This document shows, piece by piece, positions 49,131 through 60,000 of a stretch of 60,000 bases of DNA (positions are counted from its first letter, which is position 1; the number at the start of each line of letters is the position of its first letter). The position numbers were made by a program, and so were the translations under genes. Below the pieces are notes generated by a model. It had not been told where the DNA came from and did not search any database. It worked only from the letters and a program-made list of their open reading frames with translations. This DNA comes from Owenia fusiformis (lineage: Eukaryota; Annelida; Polychaeta; Sabellida; Oweniidae), in contig CAIIXF020000004.1 in assembly GCA_903813345.2 (NCBI GenBank), positions 20,124,477 to 20,184,476 of the forward strand, written 5' to 3'.

Positions 49131-49600
49131 AATGGACATACAAATATGATAACTAGCCAATTTAGGTTTTAGATCACATGAGTGAGCTATTGCAGTCCCC
49201 AGATTGGCTGCCTGTCTTAAGTGTGCATGTGTCATTTATTAATAGAGAGGTTAAGCTTGCACTGTTTTTCACAACGTAAATGTAAACGGAAATCATTATA
49301 CTCCTGTCTTATTGAATACAGTGCTGGCAACTTCAATTTTGATTTCGATTCAAAGTAGAATTCTTTCTGAAATAGATGATGTACCAGAGGAGCTTGTTTC
49401 AGATTGTATCAGAAAATCAGTTTAATTTAACTACCCATGTGTCTTACCGGAATATGCTGTATCCTGTTCCATGCGTAAACACTGAAGCTGAACTTTTAAG
49501 CGAGAAAGCTACATGGTCAATGGATTATGTGTTTCTCATTTTGTATGCAAGATTAACCTTCCTATTAGCAAGATTTTTAAACTTGAAAATAAATTAAAAT
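49131..49600 (+). other. TPP2 3' UTR with candidate poly(A) signal
   Basis: AATAAA at 49588-49593 is the first good signal after the TAA. A second AATAAA at 50539-50544 could serve a longer UTR. Confidence 0.55.
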
Positions 49601-51084
49601 GTCACTTTAACAGTCCAGAAAAATTGGTGAAACCCAAAAAATCATAACCAATACAATACAGTACAATAGTAAAGGTATTCAGCTCTAAAGTTGTCTATAG
49701 TATAGTAGTATATATAATCCCACTGCCATTTGGACTAAAGAATCAATTGAGCAATCAATGGGTTCATATATGAATGAGTTAATATATTTATCACCTCGAT
49801 ATGTATTGTCTGAGGTCACTGTCCATGACTTGCTTGTTTTTGGGTAGGCCATCAATCATTTTTTTATATATGATTTGATTATACATGATAATTACCATCA
49901 ATCTGGGCATGGATTTTAGAGTTTACATGTACTTATATTGACTATACATTTTTATTGTTGTGTAAGCTGTTTGTGTATTTAATCACAATAGAGAGCTGAT
50001 TTTTTAAAACCTCAAATGTATATGTTTTGTTTGATTCCCTGTTATTGAATCCATTTTCACACATAGCTATGCAAAAGATACATCAAAGTCTAGCCAATCC
50101 TTAATTCTTAAAATTACAACCAACAACCAAATTTTTAGATTCAGTGAAATTGATTACATAATTTCAAGTTGCCAGTTGAGTGAAAACTTATAAATATTAT
50201 CATACACTCATAGGGAATGACAAGGAATGGGTTTATGTTGACCTGCTGTTGAACATTTAACCATCTTTTATTATCCCTTGCAAAAATTCACTCTTTTAAG
50301 TAATACAATGTGTGGAAAGTGTACATATCTCAATGCCAATGAATCATCGATGATTTATATCATTTACATGTTGTTTCCTAGACTGCATTTGTGCTGCAAC
50401 ACTCATGCTAAGGTCGGAAACAAGACATTTGTTGTTAAATCCTTTGAAATGTGAAGGCAGAATTCCCCAAATCAGTTCTACTAGAACAATGAAAATGCAT
50501 TGCTAATGGTGGCAATTGTATGTATACAAAACAAGTGCAATAAATGTTCAAGTTTTTCATTTATTTTTATTGAAACAAATAATTGGTCCTGGGTGACATA
50601 ACATTGTGTAACCATAGTAACAATGATTTCAATCAATCAAATAGGCAGGAACTTTATTTGAAAAATGTCGGTCGTTTTGAATTAATCTGGCCAAAGGATC
50701 TATGCCCAGAACTGTTAGGTGGGATAATAATATTGAGAAAAGTGAAGTTGACAATTTTATAGACTAATGAAACAAATATTTCATTCTCGTTTTTCGGTGA
50801 ATACCGACAGCACTTCATTTTATTTTTACTTTCATTTGCCAAAAGCCATGGCCATTGTTTTATGGTTAGCTATAGAATGAAAGTGACTCCAAGTTGTATA
50901 CTTTGGGTAGATGTCATCCGAACTGTCAATGTAGATACCAATGTGGTAGTGACCAGAAAGACTTGGCACTCTTGTGCAGACCCTTAGGCATCAATTATGG
51001 GACAACCCCACTCCTATCAGCCACTCTTTGTCTTTATATGCAACAAGGCACATGACTTGAACGAGATCACGCCAGACAATGAAT

Positions 51085-51420
51085 GGTTTTCCTGAAATGG
51101 CGATGACAAGATTTATCGAAAAAACTTCAAAATGACCGCCAGAAAACAAAATGGCCAAACAAAAGGGTGTCAGCTCTAGAACTTGATATCCTCTATCATG
51201 TGTGCGAACTAAGAGAAAATCCGACGAGCGGTTTTCTTAAAATGGCGATGACAAGATTTATCGAAAAACTCTCAAAATACCCGCCAGAAAATAAGATGAC
51301 CACACAAAAGGTAATCAGCTCTAGAACTTGATATCCTCTATCATGTGTGCGAGTTTGGAGAAAATCCGATGAACGATTTTCCTGAAATCGCGATGACAAA
51401 AAGCGGGACAACGATCACGA
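51085..51420. repeat. Diverged units of the 145-bp tandem family
   Basis: GGCGATGACAAGATTTATCG and TCAGCTCTAGAACTTGATAT recur twice, matching the 840-1680 array in order. It leads into an ACGATCACGATAAC run and the 45-bp repeat, just as the first array leads into its simple run. Confidence 0.8.
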
Positions 51421-51431
51421 TAACACCGTCA

Positions 51432-51597
51432 TCATGACGACTATATCCCATCGATGGTGTGATAAAAAGGTAATATTTCACATCCCATCGATGGTGTGAT
51501 AAAAAAGGTAATATTTCATATCCCATCGATGGTGTGATAAAAAAGGTAATATTTCATATCCCATTGATGGTGTGATAAAAAGGGTAATATTTCACTG
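51432..51597. repeat. Tandem repeat of about 45 bp, four copies
   Basis: CATCGATGGTGTGATAAAAA followed by GGTAATATTTCA occurs four times. The CCGATGGTGTGATAAAAA word also follows the simple run at 1744-1762, linking the two repeat clusters. Confidence 0.88.
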
Positions 51598-51744
51598 ACA
51601 ATAGACGAGTGTTCAGCTCTATGGCATACCAATGTTGTGATATCACTCTTCAAAAACGAGGTATTTTTTATTTTATATACATGTAGTTACATAACTTTAA
51701 TGGATTTAATTTAATGTTTTTCTGTTGCACTTTGGTACACGTGA

Positions 51745-51965
51745 AAAGTATGTATGAGGTCCATTGTGTTCAGCTCATGTCGGTCCTGAATCTATGTGTA
51801 TATGATCCCTTTCGGCCACGGTATGTGTGCATGAGGTTCATTGTGTTCAGCTCCCATCGGTCACTCTATGTGTGCATGAGGTCCATTGTGTTCAGCTCCT
51901 ATCAGTCACTCTATATGCGCATGGGGCCCATTGTGTTTAGCTCCAATCGGTCACTCAATGTGATT
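51745..51965 (+). repeat. Tandem repeat, 45-bp unit, about four to five copies
   Basis: GAGGTCCATTGTGTTCAGCT followed by a TCGGTCACTCTATGTG-like word recurs with substitutions. The resulting open frame (51714-52175) is a by-product of a unit divisible by three. Confidence 0.85.
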
Positions 51966-52747
51966 TTGTGGTCTTTTTGGAAATATTTATATTTGAGATT
52001 CAAAGGATTGTATGATTATATTGTACACGTTGCTTGCAATTTCGTCGCTCTTTGTAGATCTGATTTTTCATTTAACTATTATGGATTGAATAAAGTCCCA
52101 AAATATTCTGAAATTGACAACTTGTACAAATTGAGCCAACAAAGTTCTAAAAAGCGAGTCCAATGTCCTGTTTAAGAACAATATTCTTACTTTTAAAGAT
52201 GGGTTCTAGCAATACTATCCCGCATGAATTTACTTGTTGAGACTCTACTGAAGCCTTTTTGAAATATTTAGTTAGCTCTAAAAAAGCCCTCGGACGATAC
52301 ACATTTCGATATTTGAAGGGTTGTTTTCCATGTTTTGTTCTTAAAATGAAAGCCTTAACATTTCCTAAAGTATCACACACGATGCTAATATTTTCTTCTA
52401 AATTAAAACAAATTGTATCGAATGCAGAATGCAAATTGCATAACACGCAATACTAAATTGCAGGTTTAGCTCTAATAGATCACATGTCTGAGCAAAGTGA
52501 CACGGATTTTACATCAAGGCAGAAATTCGACGGATGCTGACAATAATTCCATTGTTTATTACACTCTTTGTCTTTTTTATAAAGTGATTGGTTACTATTT
52601 TTTGTCTTTTATCTAGATTAAATCAGACATACAAGTTCACTCGCGATCAAGTTGCCAATGAAAACGCAAGCATACGCGATTCTTTGTATCACCTGGAAAA
52701 ATGGATCAAAAGGGTAAAAAGATAATTTTCGAAATGCCGACTTTTTA

Positions 52748-53080
52748 TAGTATACCCATAAACATAAATTATGCTTTCACTTAAAAGCGAAATCGTTAAA
52801 TTAGAGAGATTTCGCAACGCACTTATAGCGTGTTTATAAATTCCTTATGTTTATAACTTATAAGTGTGTGAACTATGTCATCACCTGTCGCGCAGATCTA
52901 TCCATTCATAAGGATCTATCGCTTATAAAACGTTGTTTATAAGTGAGGAATCATCGTGATACTTGGCAGGAAGTCGTATTACTATCTAATCTACCTTATA
53001 AACAAGGAATTTGGTCAAAGAACATAAGAATTGATGCATAAACATAAGTTGTGGTTTCACATGTGAGCGAAATCTCTAAA
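52748..53080 (+). repeat. Direct repeat pair about 290 bp apart
   Basis: CATAAACATAAATTATGCTT then AGCGAAATCGTTAAA (from 52748) is matched by CATAAACATAAGTTGTGGTT then AGCGAAATCTCTAAA (from about 53036). The sequence between is rich in CTTATAAG-type words. It could be a short LTR-like or tandem element. Confidence 0.55.
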
Positions 53081-54408
53081 AGAGTATAATGATAAGTTCT
53101 CTTCTATTCCCAAATTCCCGCTCTCAAAGGTGGCTGCATGAGAGGTGCAGCATGACTTTCAAAACTTACATTTTCTAGTCACCAATAGTTGTGGAAGTAA
53201 AACTATAGTTAATAACGTTAATCCACTTTAAAATAATAATTAATCCAATACGGTCACATATCTGGGTTTGCCTAAAACCTTGGAAATGATTGCATCGTAG
53301 TTAATCTTTTGTACAATCAATGGTCACATTTTATTCAATTCCAATTTACAGGTACAGTATGTATACCCAGATGTCTTTTGAAGCCAGTTGTCTTTAAATA
53401 TTACTACAAGCATGTGACTTTTGTATAATCACCACATTTACGATTGAGGTGTAAGAAAAAAACAACAAAAACCCAGATTTATTCAGTTGAAATAATAGTT
53501 GAACCAAAGTTGTAAAACATGCACTCAATTGTTTTCGATAGATCTCCGCTTGATAGAATCTAATATATGGCAGCAGATATCGACATTCTCAAGATATTAA
53601 CTCGCGTATAAATCATTATTTTCATCAAATCCTAATTAAACTTAAGTATTTGGGCATAAGATGTTGAATAAGAAGACGGTCTTAGTAATTTGTAGAAGAA
53701 TGTTGAGAGTTCACCTCTTTGTCCTCGTTGAGTGAAGTGGTTCGCTATTGTTTGGCTGAGGGTGCCGGGAGCCATAAATACTCCGCGATAGCATCAAGTC
53801 CACCGAAATACCAGTAAGTCGTTATACAAAAGGTTAAAATCAAAGCAAAATTCACGAATATAATCGAATTAAAGGTATATGAACAAACAAATATGTATTG
53901 ATAATCATATTGGGATATTACGACGATTGTTGATTATTGAATACGCGCAGTGATTTAATTTATAATATCCGGAAAGTAGGTATGGAGCTTGATATCCCTA
54001 GGTGCTAATTTCAATGTAAAGGGAATCTTCCCGGGCCTGGAAATGAAAGATTAACATTAATATAAGGATTACCAGGTGAAACTGACACTTATAATTTCTA
54101 AAAGTATCGGAGTGCGACCATTGGAATGACATTGGTTTAGTTGCTCGGCATCATTCCAACATAAACATCTGCAAATGCACAACAAACTTTAAAACGCAAA
54201 TTGAACATTGGACTATTATTTTTTCATTAAACAACTTAACAATTTAGAAGTGGGATACATTTTAGAGACCGACAGTTAAAAATGAATCTCTGAAAATAAA
54301 AGAAAAAGAGATTAAAAAAGTAAAGCGCGAGATAGATATTCTATAAGTGTAATAAAGTGTGCAAACTCATTGACAAATTTAACAAAACAAATTATAAAAG
54401 GGATTAAA

Positions 54409-55522
54409 ATGGCGATGCTACCAACAACTCCATCACAGTCCCGCCATGATCTGAAATTGGAGACGATAATCTCAATGGAATTGCTTCCGGACGGGACACT
54501 TCGAAAATCTATGCCAAACATTCATGTGGAGACGCCAATGATTCCCGATCCTCTTTTCGCGCGAAGCATGACTCCAGAAAATTCTCCAGATTATGATATA
54601 GATAAAGCAAAATCGTCAGGAGTTTTGGAAAAAATTCAGATATGGATCTCGAATTTCTTTAAAACCCATGAAAAGACACTTGGAATAATTGTGTTCGTTT
54701 TCCTAGTCATCGCTTGGTTTGTGTACCTAGTATTTGCTATTAGACATAGTATAGATGGCGCTCTCGTGAGTATAGTGATGACGGCACTCATAACCACGGG
54801 AATCATTTATGGTAAGATCAGAGACAAATACGCCACGACAATTTATTCACGTATTTGTGGTCGGGGGTGTGAAGTCCGCTTCGCTCGCACATTGAAGTAC
54901 ATGAAATGGTACGTACATTGTCTCAAATGTGGCCTTAATACCTGTTGCTAAATAAACAAGATAAAAGCAACACTTAGGCGTAGCAAATCCCATCGAACGG
55001 CCACGGCTGCCTTTTTTCAAATGGCCACCTATTAGCCAAAATTGTCAAAGTATTCACATATGAAATGATACAAAATCGCTCGTTTACTTTTCCATTTGCA
55101 AAAAAACGTAAAATAACACACGGGAAAATGCTGGCCATATTTCAAAATGGCCACTCACTGGCTAGATTGTCATAAGAATGTGTATATGCTTGTGAGTAGT
55201 CACATATTTAAAATAACATGCATGAAAATGGTGGCCGTTTTTCAATATGGCCGCCCACTATCCATTGGACTGTGTGCCATGTTTAAATATGAATTAAATC
55301 GATCCACTACTTTTTGATTTAAGCATATTCTTTTCATGAAATCATCCAAAAAGTCCAGCATGTTACTTTCAATTCATCAGGGTATGTTTGTTACTTGTAC
55401 TGGCGGGGATCGTAGTGTTCCTTGTGATGGATGCGGGTCAGGAACCCAAACGACTGGTGTCTGCTGGTGGTATGGTCGTCCTCATCATGTATGGCTTTCT
55501 CACGTCCACAAATCCCTCAAAG
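54409..55522 (+). CDS. Concentrative nucleoside transporter, SLC28 family, first two coding exons (partial)
   Basis: Exon 1 (54409-54908, start AAAATGGCG) and exon 2 (55381-55522) join in phase 2 to give 214 residues. The rest is beyond the window or further into it unseen. CNT proteins are sodium- or proton-coupled nucleoside importers of the plasma membrane. The first ~85 residues form a hydrophilic cytosolic N-terminus. Hydrophobic segments follow at about 91-110 and 117-134, with a basic KIRDKYATTIYSRIC loop. Exon 2 supplies GIVVFLVMDAGQEPKRLVSA and MVVLIMYGFLTSTNPSK. That layout (a helix ending in D-x-x-x-xP-xx-L followed by a helix ending before VSWR) is the CNT N-terminal pattern I remember. 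The TTG at 54370 in the same frame is not a likely start. The donor of exon 2 is AAG|GTAAGC. Isoform or paralogue within the family cannot be told. Confidence 0.82.
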
Positions 55523-55655
55523 GTAAGCGAACTAAAGCTAGGCTGAATAAGCGCTCAAAAATAAGCTTAATTTAGTCCTCAATAAACGCTTTGAAGGTAA
55601 GCGTATTAAACGTTTCGAAGGTAAGCATAAAACGCTCTGATAGTAAGCATATAAC
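55510..55655 (+). repeat. Degenerate repeats of the SLC28 exon-2 donor
   Basis: After CTCAAAGGTAAGCG the words TTTGAAGGTAAGCG, TTCGAAGGTAAGCA and TGATAGTAAGCA follow within 150 bases, each trailed by a TATTAAACG-like word. This looks like an aged, short version of the donor arrays. Confidence 0.55.
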
Positions 55656-55935
55656 CAAACGAATCTAATGTTATCATAAATTTACATTGCCCGAAACGCC
55701 TTCAAACAAAAGTAACCTTATAATAGTCATATATTACATGAGAATATCTCTTCAAACAAGGACCAATACAAAATATTTATCAAACTTTCTTGGTCCTATC
55801 AGGATTATTCATCAGAACAATCAAGTAGGCTAAGTTTATTCACCACAATGACATTTTAAAATTCTGCTTATTTCCATGTTTACTCGTACTATAGCTATAT
55901 GTTTCATCACTTTTTGTTAAATCTTTTAGCTTAAT

Positions 55936-56296
55936 CACCCTATGCAGACAGAGCCTGTGGGAAATATTGGGTGCGGAGCAAATGAGCGGAGGGTGCGGAG
56001 CTAACGGTTATTTTTGAATTTAAATTTGGGATATTTCTGAAACTAAGCCGTTTTGGGACTTCAAATATACCAAGATATGTGTATTTGACACCAAATATCA
56101 ATACAATTGTGAAAATAGTAGCGCAATTCATTCTATAGCGACGCAGTGTGCCTTAAACCTTTCCCAGACCTATATATTTTGAAATTATCCTTTTAATACT
56201 GAGTCCCCAGCATTCATAAAAAACGGTGTTCAAGGTGCACTATCTATACAAATTATTTTTGCATCTTGGAAGCCAGGCAGTATCTGTGTGATTTTG
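55936..56296. mobile_element. Single arm of the 850-bp fold-back element
   Basis: It starts CACCCTATGCAGACAGAG and follows the arm of 6122-6971 closely as far as TATCTGTGTGATTTT, where similarity stops abruptly. The encoded 63-codon frame is nearly identical to that of the right arm of the other copy. It is truncated at the inner side, so it cannot fold back. Confidence 0.85.
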
Positions 56297-59200
56297 TTGT
56301 GCTTGGCTTTGAGAGGATTTGTGGATTGGTACTAATAGGTATCAGAGTCGGTAATTAGCATGATTTGGCTAACAAACTGAACAGAAGAACATTAATTGTG
56401 TTTCTTAATCGAGGTTCATCTCTAGACTGACTTACGCCCCTCAGCACCTGGGTTGTTATCTATATTAACTGATAAGTCTTTACAATGGTTAGTTTTATGG
56501 TTTTATTACTCTTTGATCACAAGTAGACTTATCAGCGAATATAGGATATGGAAGCAAATGTGCTATCATATAACTGGACTAATAAAATATAATGTAAAAT
56601 ACAAGTTGTTCTTTAATGACACAACAATACTCCCCACTTCGCTATGGTGAGCCCCTGCGAGCCGCATAGGAAAGGGAAATATTGGTATGGTTAATTTAGG
56701 GGTATGAGGTGCTTTGGTAACGCATTCGTTTATTCTTATATAATATACCTATTTTTTTACAAAGTCACAAAAATCTAGTGCCATCAATATGTTTTCAACA
56801 AAAATTAACCTAAAAGTATTAGGTTTCAAAAGAATGTAGAAATGTAGATTCAACGTATTATAGATATTTTGCTTTTTGGAATTAAACTCAACTAACAGAA
56901 CCCTTGTGCCATATAGTGTTTTAAAGTCCTTAGTGTTCATGCACCCTTTGTTGGTCACAAAATATCTGCTTTGTTGTTGTTGCTGTTGTTGATATCTTCT
57001 TTTGGCACTTGTAAACAGTATTAGTACGCAGTTGACACGTACAAAACTGAGGAAATGTAAGAGTACATACCAGCTGTTTTCCTTTCTATGAACTGAGAGT
57101 AAAAAATATAATCTAATAAATGAGGAAAAATTATAAGCTCTGTCACACTTTTGTTCTTACCGCATAACCATAACGTTTTTATAATGGTGAATACTTTAAC
57201 TTCTCAACATGAACTAGATATATTTACATGTAGCTTGCACTTTTCCTATTTTCCTGTATGCCTAGATCTATATAGCGATCGGGCCATAAGGTAAATATTA
57301 ATTTCCACTTAGCTATTATATTGTGGAGTGCAGCCTAGTGTTTTTTTTACTTTTGTTATGTGTTCCTATTGTTGAGAGTAAGAGATACGATTTAAAATCA
57401 TATAAAAGTTACAGTTTTTATGACATGTGTTGAGAAGCTTGTTCCTCTACAAAAAATGACTTTTTTTTGCCAAAACTTTCTACAGCTAGTAGGTAACTTA
57501 GATATTTCTTTGTTTTAACTTGTTTACTTAAATGTCCGACGGGTTTCTGTTAGTATTTTTTCATTTCTTTTACAAAAAATATTACAATCATGAATTCTCA
57601 AGTTGATTTCTATTGGCACTTTACAATGTGTTATATACCTTAACTATATTACCAATATGTTTATATGACTACTCTAGTGGTTATAAATGGACCCCACTTA
57701 ACAACTTTACAATCCACCAATTAAATTTATTATCTAAACATGTTCAGGTTTTAATCTTTTTATCAATTAAATTTGAAATATGCGCATATTTACTAAACTA
57801 TCTGTGAGACAATATGTGCTTTCACAGTACTAAAAACACAAAAATATTGTTTGTTAATTAGATATTAGGGTAGAAATAACTTACTTTATAACTCTACAAT
57901 TTCAGGCCATATAACCTTGCAAGATTTACAATCATGGTAACATTTACTTGTTTCAGTTAAAAGCGGAAACTGTAGAGACCTTAAGCACGAGTTTATTTTT
58001 ACCCAAAAATATGTGTTAGGACACATGTCCTTTAACAGTTAATTCAGTTTTTTTATATAATGCAATTAGTCATATATATAATTACGCAAAAATATTTTAA
58101 AAATAGTCCACTTCTAATACACATATACACATTTATATATTTTAACAAATACTTTCTCATACACAGCCAGAATACAGACTGTTCACTCGCATTTCCATCT
58201 ACATACACATTTCATATACATATTACATATACACATTCTCATATACATGTTCCATATGCACATTCTCATATTCATATTCCATTTATACATTCTCCCCCCA
58301 CTTAACTAAAGTGAAATTAAAGATTTCACTAGAAGAAGGAAAGTGAGAGTAGGTTAAAAGAAGTAAATGATTCGTAAGGAAAGGGTGGACCCTTCATGGA
58401 CAATGCCATCATCTATCGGTTCATCATCTACAGGGATATCATTATCATTTTAACGTTTACAGAACTTAACTAAAAATTGCTTAACTACTGAAAATAAAGA
58501 TTTAGATAGAATTAAAGATATATCCTAAAAAGATAATACCAACAAGATAAGACCAATCCGATTTACGGACCTGATGCATGTCGGTCGAAACAAAGAAAAG
58601 GTATTTTCTTTCCCTTAAAAAATTGCCCCATAGTCAAGCAGGGTCAAATGAAATCGCTTTAATTGGGAAGTTAATATAATCAGCCATATGAGCAAGACCG
58701 CAGTCAACACGCATAAAATGAATACTGGGGAAAAATCACAGATTATGCCCATTGTTGCATATATTTTGTCAAAAATCGGTCTTGTATTGAAACGAAATGC
58801 AAAAAATTAAAATGTTGCATCTCCAATGGATACTAATTTCCTGCCCCTCTTTAAAATCAAATCTGATGCTACTTCGGAGACAATAAATAATTATCAATTC
58901 ATAAAAAATTATAAGTCAATATCCATTAAAACTATCAAAGAGTTTATCACATACAACTCCTGATCCACAATAAAATCATATAAGCAATATGCAACAGATC
59001 TCAGTATTTGGAGTGGACTCTCTTGTCTTCATCACAAACATTCAAACCTTTATTGCTCTGAATCAATGGGTAATAACCCATTGATATCAGTTTACATGCA
59101 CACTTGTGTTTGTTCCAAGGGTTGATCAGGCCCTGTTAAGGAACAATTACACAACTATCACTCAGCATATGTTCACTCCATTCAGTTATAAAGTAATAAA

Positions 59201-59730
59201 AGATCCGAGAGTCCCGACTCATAAACCAGACAATATTCAAGACATGCTGACAATTGCTCAAACTTATCTATCACATGTGGTGTGAATGGCTTTAGAACCA
59301 AAAATCATCATTGTCAATTTTTATACTTATAAATAAAGTAATTTGAAACAACTCCTGTGACAACTTTACTTTTCAAAAATAACCTCATTTGTCGGTAGTG
59401 TACTAAATATCATATATTATCTGAAACAATTTTAACTTTGGAAAAATATAACACTCTCGTACTTACTTAATATAACTCAATTTTTTATTTGATTTCATAT
59501 TAATTTTAGCTTATTTTGTAGCTTGACATCGTCTCTCCTCTGCCTTCTGCAAGTTGTATGTAGTGTAGTAAGACGCATCTAATAATTGGAATTGTTTGTA
59601 CTATGGACAGGATGAACCAATTACTTTACAATCTAACCAATTACCATAAACCGTTTTGCTGTGGGTATTGACCTATTCATTCACAAAAAATATCATATAA
59701 TATAAATCTTTTCTCGCATTCTTTGTAATA

Positions 59731-59790
59731 TCAACGTTTTGCCTCAATATATCCATTTATCAACATTTTGCCTCAATATATCCATTTCAT
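59731..59790 (+). repeat. 29-bp tandem doublet
   Basis: ATCAACGTTTTGCCTCAATA and ATCAACATTTTGCCTCAATA, each followed by TATCCATTT, lie next to each other. Confidence 0.85.
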
Positions 59791-60000
59791 CTAAAAAGGG
59801 AATGTAGAATTAATAACGGGATACTGTTTATGGCGTCTACTCCCCCATAAACACCCGGTCCATGCAACCATTAGGAGTTTTAACTAAATTCTAAGTGGTA
59901 AGTTGTACAGTTTGTAATTGGACTTTTACACGTAACCTACTTTACCCCCCCTTTTGGTCGCCGCTACTTGGGTCTATCTCTTTTTACAGAAAAATTGAAC

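Larger units (their letters stand above)
49601..54408. other. Gap between TPP2 and the SLC28-type gene
   Basis: No coding exon is convincing here. It contains repeat arrays at 51085-51600 and 51745-51965 and a direct repeat pair at 52748-53080. The last several hundred bases must include the transporter promoter and 5' UTR. No TATA box stands out. Confidence 0.55.
55523..60000 (+). other. Probable SLC28 intron 2 and beyond: no further exon found
   Basis: I searched for the expected next CNT segment (VSWR/VNWR followed by GLGLQ) and did not see it. Contents are the donor repeats, a half fold-back element (55936-56296), a low-complexity ATACACAT/CATATAC stretch (58110-58300) and a 29-bp doublet at 59731-59790. 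The rest is unremarkable AT-rich sequence. Confidence 0.55.

Noticed and set aside
51714-52175. 153-codon frame
   Set aside because: Its first half is the 45-bp tandem repeat, divisible by three. There is no conserved motif and no splice context.

Overview
The window looks like nuclear DNA of a bilaterian animal, most likely a marine invertebrate. Genes are split by GT-AG introns, the intergenic DNA is AT-rich, and there are many short inverted-repeat DNA transposons, a mariner-type transposase relic and a LINE tail relic. I cannot name the phylum. Frequent ACATGTA-like words and CCGT microsatellites would suit a mollusc or an ambulacrarian, but that is only an impression.

The central gene is tripeptidyl-peptidase II (TPP2) on the + strand, 11934-49130. 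I could join exons covering the whole protein, from the N-terminal GLLPKKE motif to the stop at 49128-49130. The product is about 1,255 residues with Asp41, His261, Asn359 and Ser446 as the subtilisin-type active site. A six-exon coiled-coil gene (2605-11641, - strand, about 297 aa, possibly related to vertebrate C6orf163) diverges from it. The two start codons are about 290 bp apart, so they probably share a promoter. TPP2 intron 3 (10.3 kb) contains an antisense, intronless 405-codon membrane-protein ORF (22923-24140). Downstream of TPP2 is a repeat-rich gap, then the first two coding exons of a concentrative nucleoside transporter (SLC28 family, + strand, 54409-55522) whose remainder lies beyond the window.

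The most unusual property of the locus is a set of tandem arrays that each start from an exon edge, carry the splice site in every unit, and extend into the intron. They sit at the donor of exon 4 of the coiled-coil gene (about 27 copies) and, in TPP2, at the acceptor of exon 7 (24 copies of 61 bp), the donor of exon 9 (about 38 copies of 77 bp), the donor of exon 10 (about 10 copies of 31 bp), the acceptor of exon 15 (3 copies of 111 bp, in frame) and the acceptor of exon 22 (16 copies of 93 bp, in frame). Smaller versions occur at TPP2 exon 11 and SLC28 exon 2. In the donor arrays and in the exon-7 array only the exon-proximal copy gives a readable protein. In the two in-frame acceptor arrays upstream copies could add protein repeats.

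TPP2 also has a pair of alternative exons (40096-40253 and 40544-40698) that encode versions of the same protein segment. Their phases make joint inclusion produce an immediate stop, so they look mutually exclusive. Intron 2 begins with a GC donor.

Repeats are dense: a mariner element (19936-21031), a young 709-bp MITE with TTACA target duplications, an 850-bp fold-back element with a half copy 49 kb away, pogo-like elements with CAGTAAAACCTGT ends, and several hairpins.
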